From Ophioderma brevispina (taxonomy: Eukaryota > Echinodermata > Ophiuroidea > Amphilepidida > Ophiodermatidae): 64,000 nucleotides of DNA. The notes beneath the pieces were generated by a model that was given only the letters and a program-made list of their open reading frames with translations, ran no database searches and was not told the DNA's origin. The stretch lies in NCBI GenBank assembly GCA_023653785.1, contig JAMKCH010002956.1, forward strand, positions 1-64,000, in the 5' to 3' direction. This document shows, piece by piece, positions 59,395-64,000 of this stretch. Position numbers and translations under genes: made by a program. The first letter of the stretch is position 1. The number at the start of each line of letters is the position of its first letter.

Positions 59395-59690
59395 GGTAAA
59401 GCAGGAAAGGCAGGCAAGCATTCTAGACGTCACCAAAGTCAGCATCTCACTGACCTTGACTACGCAGCTCTAATAGAGGATGTGATATGTGCTGCACAAG
59501 ATCTACTACAAAGCATCATTTGAGAATGCTGCAGATAAAGTCAGCCTACATCTAAATGCCAAAGAGACGGAATGGAATACATGACCGTCAATGAGGAAGA
59601 GAATCATCAACCTATATGCACTAAAAAAAGATTAGACCTCAAGTACCTCGGGTCCTATGTTGGACAGCAAGAAAGACTCAAGAGTTAAAG
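59395..59690 (+). mobile_element. Non-LTR reverse-transcriptase scrap
   Basis: Pieces in two or three frames: HLTDLDYA joined directly to ALIEDVICAAQDLL, then ENAADKVSLHLNAKETEW and DLKYLGSYVGQQERLKS. This is the YADD-to-KYLG segment of a non-LTR RT, with the two catalytic Asp residues deleted. Clade (RTE- or I-like) is not certain. Confidence 0.6.
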
Positions 59691-60394
59691 GGCCGTGGCC
59701 TGATCGCTAATAGCATCATTCCCATACCCAAGATTTTACCGGAGTGATCACCGTTTTTTTGGTATTGAAGAAAGCTACTATTTGTTCTCATTTACCCTGT
59801 GAACTCTTAGGGCTAACAAGATATTTGGTTGGGAATTTATGAGCGAAATGTACCCCCTTTTGGTCACCGATATCAAGTTTACACATATAGGGCTAAGAAT
59901 ACATATTTTTAGCTCTCCACCTGAAACGGGTTGACATATCAGCGCAAAACTCTACATGGGGTTTAGGGGTATCTCGTCAAAAAGGGGCACATAGGTTTTA
60001 TGCAAATTTATCATATCTTGCCATGTTTCCTTTTTTTCTACGCTTTTTAATATGTTGTCGGGAGGGTTTGTACAACAGTTACAGCAAGAAAACCTTCGGT
60101 AGCAGATTTTGTCCAGGGCATACCGTAAGATTGAGTGGACTATATAGTGCGTTTCGATACATGAATGAAATTTGTATTTAGGGGCAGGTGAGTGAGTTAA
60201 ATGACCCGGGTGTCCTCCAAGATAATCCTGTGTGGCACGTGCATTTGATTTCTTTCATTTTCCCGGTAGCGCCCCTCTCCGACTTATTGTAATAGGTCCA
60301 AAACTCCAGTGGGACGAATCGAGTCTAACACATTCATCTAAAATACAATAATAACAAAGGCAAATTATTCAGTTTGAGATAAACGACGAAATTA

Positions 60395-60480
60395 CCGTAT
60401 TAGAGTGATTGAATACCAACTATAGTGATATGCAAAGGGATAATAATTTAACTCGACTCGAGTCAAAAAGTAATAACCTC
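60395..60480 (+). repeat. Direct repeat R1, partial third copy
   Basis: GTATTAGAGTGATTGAATACC, AACTATAGTGATATGCAAAGGG and TAACTCGACTCGAGTCA match the start of 57003-57290. It stops at a C-rich string near 60480. Confidence 0.7.
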
Positions 60481-60499
60481 CCCCCGCCCCCCTTTTTAA

Positions 60500-62395
60500 G
60501 ACTATGGTTAAGAATCGTGCAGATATATAAGGATATATACAAATATAAAGGTAAGCCTTTACTTATATCTATGGGTGGTGGAATTTTGTGAACGAGATTA
60601 TGTATCGCTAAAGTGGTATGGTAAAATCAGCAGTAGTTAAAATTAAAATGGCAATTTTCATTTCATAGTCCATGTTTAGTATTAGGTTAAAAACATGCGG
60701 TAAATATTGCTATATGAAACGGACAGCAATGATTCTCTCAGTCTATACTCTGTTCGACCTCAAGTGTGGGGTTGACGTCACTACGCGTGTTAGGTTTTGC
60801 ACCCGAGAAACGCACGCGTCGACCTTGGAATTGCAGCAGTTACGCACGCGAACAAAGACGGCGCAATCCAAACGCTAGAGCGAATGCAAAGGCGCGTCAT
60901 GACGTCACCCCCAAACTCGAGACCAAACAAAGTACAATAATTATACACATTTTAGAGCATATTCGACCACAATTCATCAAGATTAACCCCCTACTATCAG
61001 TAATTTGCTATGTCGGAAAATCGGTTATTTTGAGTTATAGACGTTTTAAGTTGGCAAAAAAAAAAAAAATGCAAAACAGAAATTTTACCCGAAGTGGAAA
61101 CTTTAAACAAACTTACATTTTGAAAACCTGAACATATCATTTTAAAATTTAGAGAGTTTTAAATTTCAAAGTTGTTGTTATCTAACAAAAACACAAAATG
61201 TCAGAACCTTCTAATTCCCAGCTCACGAAATGTTACCATAAAATTATTTGAAGAATATGAATGTTATATGCTTAGGAAAGAAAAAGCTACGGCTTGTTTA
61301 GCGTCTATATTTGCACCAGGTCCAATCGACATGGTTTACGTCTGAAAACTTCGCAAAGATTCGGCGCTGATACTGCGGAAAAAAATATGGCCTTTCACTA
61401 TGGGCTAGTAAAATTCTATTTCCTTGGCACAGTTCAGTAGCTTTCATTCACCAATGAATTTAGAAAATACACCCCCTGGTTTTCGGGTATGATATGACAC
61501 CCAGATCACACAAGGTCAGTTCATGTCAATATATGTACAAGTACAACCCATTGAACTGTGCCCTTAGTGGATGAGCGTATTGTAACTCATAGTGTTTACA
61601 GGTACAAAAGGGAAAGAATGACTTGCTCTCTGACTGTCATCCAGGTGATTGGGTATAATTGATTATACCCTTCGTTGTACTATATATAGTAGCTATATCA
61701 TGTGCGTATTCGTGCTTTATTCCGTTAACCGAAATAAAGTGTATCCTTGGTTTGGTACTACTTGATGAATAATTAAGCCCTAACAGAAAAGAAAGAAAAA
61801 AGGTAAATAAATAAAGAAACTAGAAAGAGTGAAACTAAAACCATAAAAGGGTGCAATTGATAAAAAAAATGAAAAAACACGCAATTTGACCTGTAATGTG
61901 TTTTCAACTCTGATTACCGTTGCTGTTTTCATGATCTGCATATTTTCAACTTTCTGTGCTGAAAAAAATGACGTAATTCCGTAATGTGATGACGATACGG
62001 TAGATATGAAGATGTTAACAGGATCCAGAGAGCAAGATTTGTCACCACATTAAGACAAAACATAATGGAACTGAAAACCAGGCTTAAATGCGTAAAATCC
62101 CATTGGAATGGGTTTCCAAAATGGATCACCGAGAAAAATCTTTCATATCTACCTCATTTCTTCACCAAATTCCTTCATTTTTTCGCAAAGAAAGTCGAAA
62201 ATATGCAGTATGGAAAAACATAACTGAGTCACAGCTTGGTATAAACAGGTCAAGGGTCAAATTTTGTGTTTGTGTTTTCAGCACAATTTTTTTGATTTAC
62301 TTTGTATACACGTGTATACTATTATTTCGTGCAGAAGAACTTAATGAAGGAATATAAAGCCACATGAATATCACACTGTGTACATGATATAGAGG
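60500..62395. other. No gene recognised
   Basis: AT-rich apart from a CpG-rich patch (60766-60910) holding TGACGTCA twice (60773-60780, 60900-60907), a cyclic-AMP response element consensus. Frames across it (60672-61131 plus) have no known domain. 62088-62357 has a plus-strand frame of 89 codons with one possible membrane segment near its end, unsupported by homology. Confidence 0.45.
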
Positions 62396-62399
62396 TTAA

Positions 62400-62765
62400 A
62401 ATAATGTGGATATATAATGTAATTATCTATATATTTGTTAATAATGTGAATTTAGTATTTTAGCCGTTGTTTTAGTATAACAAGGATATAATGTAATTTC
62501 CTATATATTTGCACTGTAATGTGGATTTAGTATTTTAGCCGTTTTTAGAAGAATGAGATAATGTAATATTCCTATATATTTGTATGTAATGGGGATTTTA
62601 TTTAGCCGTTTTTAGAATAATAAGGATATAACTGGAAATTATTCTTATATATTTGGATTGTAATGTGGAATTAGTATTTTAGCCGTTTTTAGAAAATAAG
62701 GATAACAATGTAATTGTTTAGATTATTGTATGGTAATGGGAATTAGTATTTCAGCCTTTTAGAAA
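62400..62765 (+). repeat. Minisatellite, period about 75 bp, about 4.7 copies
   Basis: TTTTAGCCGTTTTTAG recurs at about 62461, 62536, 62603 and 62680 with a weaker copy at 62751. Each unit also carries AAGGATATAATGTAAT and CTATATATTTG. Confidence 0.85.
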
Positions 62766-63076
62766 CGGATAATAAAAATAAACCAGTCGATATTTGTGGC
62801 AACACACCTATCCAAGGCGAATTTTCTGGTCCCTTGGTTTGGCAGTTTAGTTGTTGCTTCAATGAACTACACATAGGGAACTTGAAACAAGTTGGCTACA
62901 GGAGTGCCTGCTGAGAACCATCAATACACCTATGGTTCAATTTGTAGGGGATGTAATTCTCCAATTACCGCCACGAAATTAACAGGCAAAGTAAGTAGAA
63001 GGTTTGTAACACGGTTTTTTTTTAACCCCAATAATAATATTTGACTAATATTGGACTTATCACTTGGAGATCATTT

Positions 63077-63231
63077 TATAAGAGGCTATCCGTGTTTCAG
63101 ATTAGCGGCCATCATTGGGGTTCGACAATACATTCACCCAGACAAATGCAAGGGGTCAGGTGCAAAATAGGCTGATGTCTACTTCCCCTAAAGATGGCCA
63201 GCTAATCTGGAAAACAGGGGTAACCTCTATA
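63077..63231. mobile_element. MITE of about 155 bp with TATAGAGG-type ends
   Basis: Left arm TATAAGAGGCTATCC, then TTTCAGATTAGCGGCCATCA. The complement of the right arm is TATAGAGGTTACCCC, then TTCCAGATTAGCTGGCCATC. Terminal inverted repeats of about 45 bp end at TA on both sides, compatible with a Tc1/mariner-type TA target. No coding capacity. Confidence 0.7.
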
Positions 63232-63402
63232 CGAGGAGTCTAGTTACAGTTGTTTACTATTTCGCGTTTGAACCTAACCAGGCTTCACACCATACAAACA
63301 TCCTGTGATTACAACACCCGCTATTTTTAAGTTTACAAGTTAATAATCTGGTTAATTTCAAGGCTGAGCATCAGCCTTGTTCAGATTTCGATGCAATTAT
63401 AT

Positions 63403-64000
63403 TCAGACAGGGACAATGGAAACACGATTAGCCATTGCCTCTTTGTTCCAGTACCTACAAAATGTCTTCTTTAAGCGATGCTGGAAATATTCGAAATTGT
63501 AACCGTACATAAATGGGTTCACCATCATATTAATAGGATCATCACGACGACTACACAAGATTGCAGCTGGAAAGCTTACTGGTATCCAAATTAAACAACA
63601 GATAGGTAAACGCCCTTGGTGTCCCAGCTAACGTAATGAAATACGATGACCATATAATTATGGTGGCGTTTTCCTTCGCCTCTGAATCCATTGTGAGTTG
63701 TCGTTGTATTTCTTCCGGCGTTTCAATACAAAATTATCTTACGTAGGAGAACCATGAAGGATAGGGGAAAGAGATACTCGCAGGAAAACACAAGCAAACC
63801 CACGACTGCTTGTAGCTCCCTGCTTTCCATTTTGTTTGAGGCAGAGTCCAGGTTGAATCTGACATGCTATCCTGTATGTCGGAAACACGAATCCTGCGGA
63901 CCAAAACTAAAATAATTTCTACTTTAATGAGTTGGCGGTGGAATAGTTTAACATCGTATTTTATTTGATGGCACGTACGTAGTACCTCTCCACCGAAAGA
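63403..64000 (-). pseudogene. Class A GPCR (end of TM3 to C-terminus), six frame changes, runs off window
   Basis: Read on the minus strand, moving between frames, the order is: VERYYVRAIK with ERY at 63990-63982 (the DRY-type motif closing TM3); YDVKLFHRQLIKVEIILVLV (TM4); SAGFVFPTYRIACQI (outer loop with Cys); LDSASNKMESRELQAVVGLL, then VFSCEYLFPLSFMVLLRKII (TM5); ETPEEIQRQLTMDSEAKENA, then TIIIWSSYFITLAGTPRAFT (TM6); DTSKLSSC; VVVVMILLI; NMMVNPFMYGYNFEYFQHRL with NPxxY as NPFMY (TM7) and a basic helix 8; RYWNKEAMANRVSIVPV and stop TGA at 63405-63403. TM6 has GTP where CWxP is usual. The frame changes fall at loops and helices alike while residues stay sensible, as expected from single-base indels. 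A recent pseudogene or sequence errors are both possible. The N-terminal half lies beyond the right edge. The order parallels the fragment at 33055-33574. Confidence 0.7.

Overview
The window looks like nuclear DNA of an animal, most probably a marine invertebrate deuterostome. It is AT-rich. Its few genes are split by very long introns with GT/AG borders, and most of it is retroelement debris, short inverted-repeat transposons, tandem repeats and long homopolymer runs. The deuterostome guess rests on a Ty3/gypsy-type element with integrase upstream of reverse transcriptase (the Gmr1-like order known from deuterostomes), a DIRS-like tyrosine-recombinase element, and rhodopsin-class receptors. 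No species can be named from sequence alone.

Three host loci are supported. (1) A SLC16/monocarboxylate-transporter-like gene runs left to right from about 277 to 32912. Its exons are at 277-436, 3502-3642, 26265-27062 and 32775-32912, all joined in phase 1. Its first coding exon lies left of the window. The second visible intron (3643-26264) is 22.6 kb. Exon 1 has an in-frame TGA and exon 4 is in the wrong frame after four codons, so the copy is either decaying or carries sequence errors. (2) A class A GPCR fragment (TM4/5 to TM7) lies on the minus strand at 33055-33574, just past the transporter. (3) A second, related GPCR runs off the right edge (63403-64000, minus), from the ERY motif at the end of TM3 to its stop. 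It is readable only by moving between frames six times.

Layout. 1-3500: intron with a TGAGTAAA-rich inverted-repeat element. 3643-26264: giant intron with a G-rich block flanked by a duplicated splice-donor segment, then two tandem copies (10903-18894 and 18895-25570) of a 7-8 kb composite repeat. 27063-32774: intron with a tRNA-like SINE, a Harbinger-like MITE, and a foldback repeat into which a CR1-like LINE seems to have inserted. 34000-37200: foldback repeat and Gmr1-like gypsy element. 38400-42710: DIRS-like core between inverted flanking repeats. 44500-46050: tandem repeats and a 156-bp hairpin. 46971-48105: L1/Tx1-like endonuclease fragment. 48573-48937: hAT-like MITE. 54870-55460: minus-strand LINE. 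57003-58350: terminal-inverted-repeat element between direct repeats. 59400-59690: RT scrap. 62400-62760: 75-bp minisatellite. 63077-63231: MITE.

I found no operon, CRISPR array, phage, or defence or biosynthetic system. The items most worth following are the frameshift-laden GPCR pair, the disrupted transporter, the IN-before-RT gypsy element, the DIRS element with long inverted flanks, and the 7-8 kb tandem duplication. The dense frameshifts and indel-rich duplicate copies leave real doubt about base-level accuracy in parts of the window.
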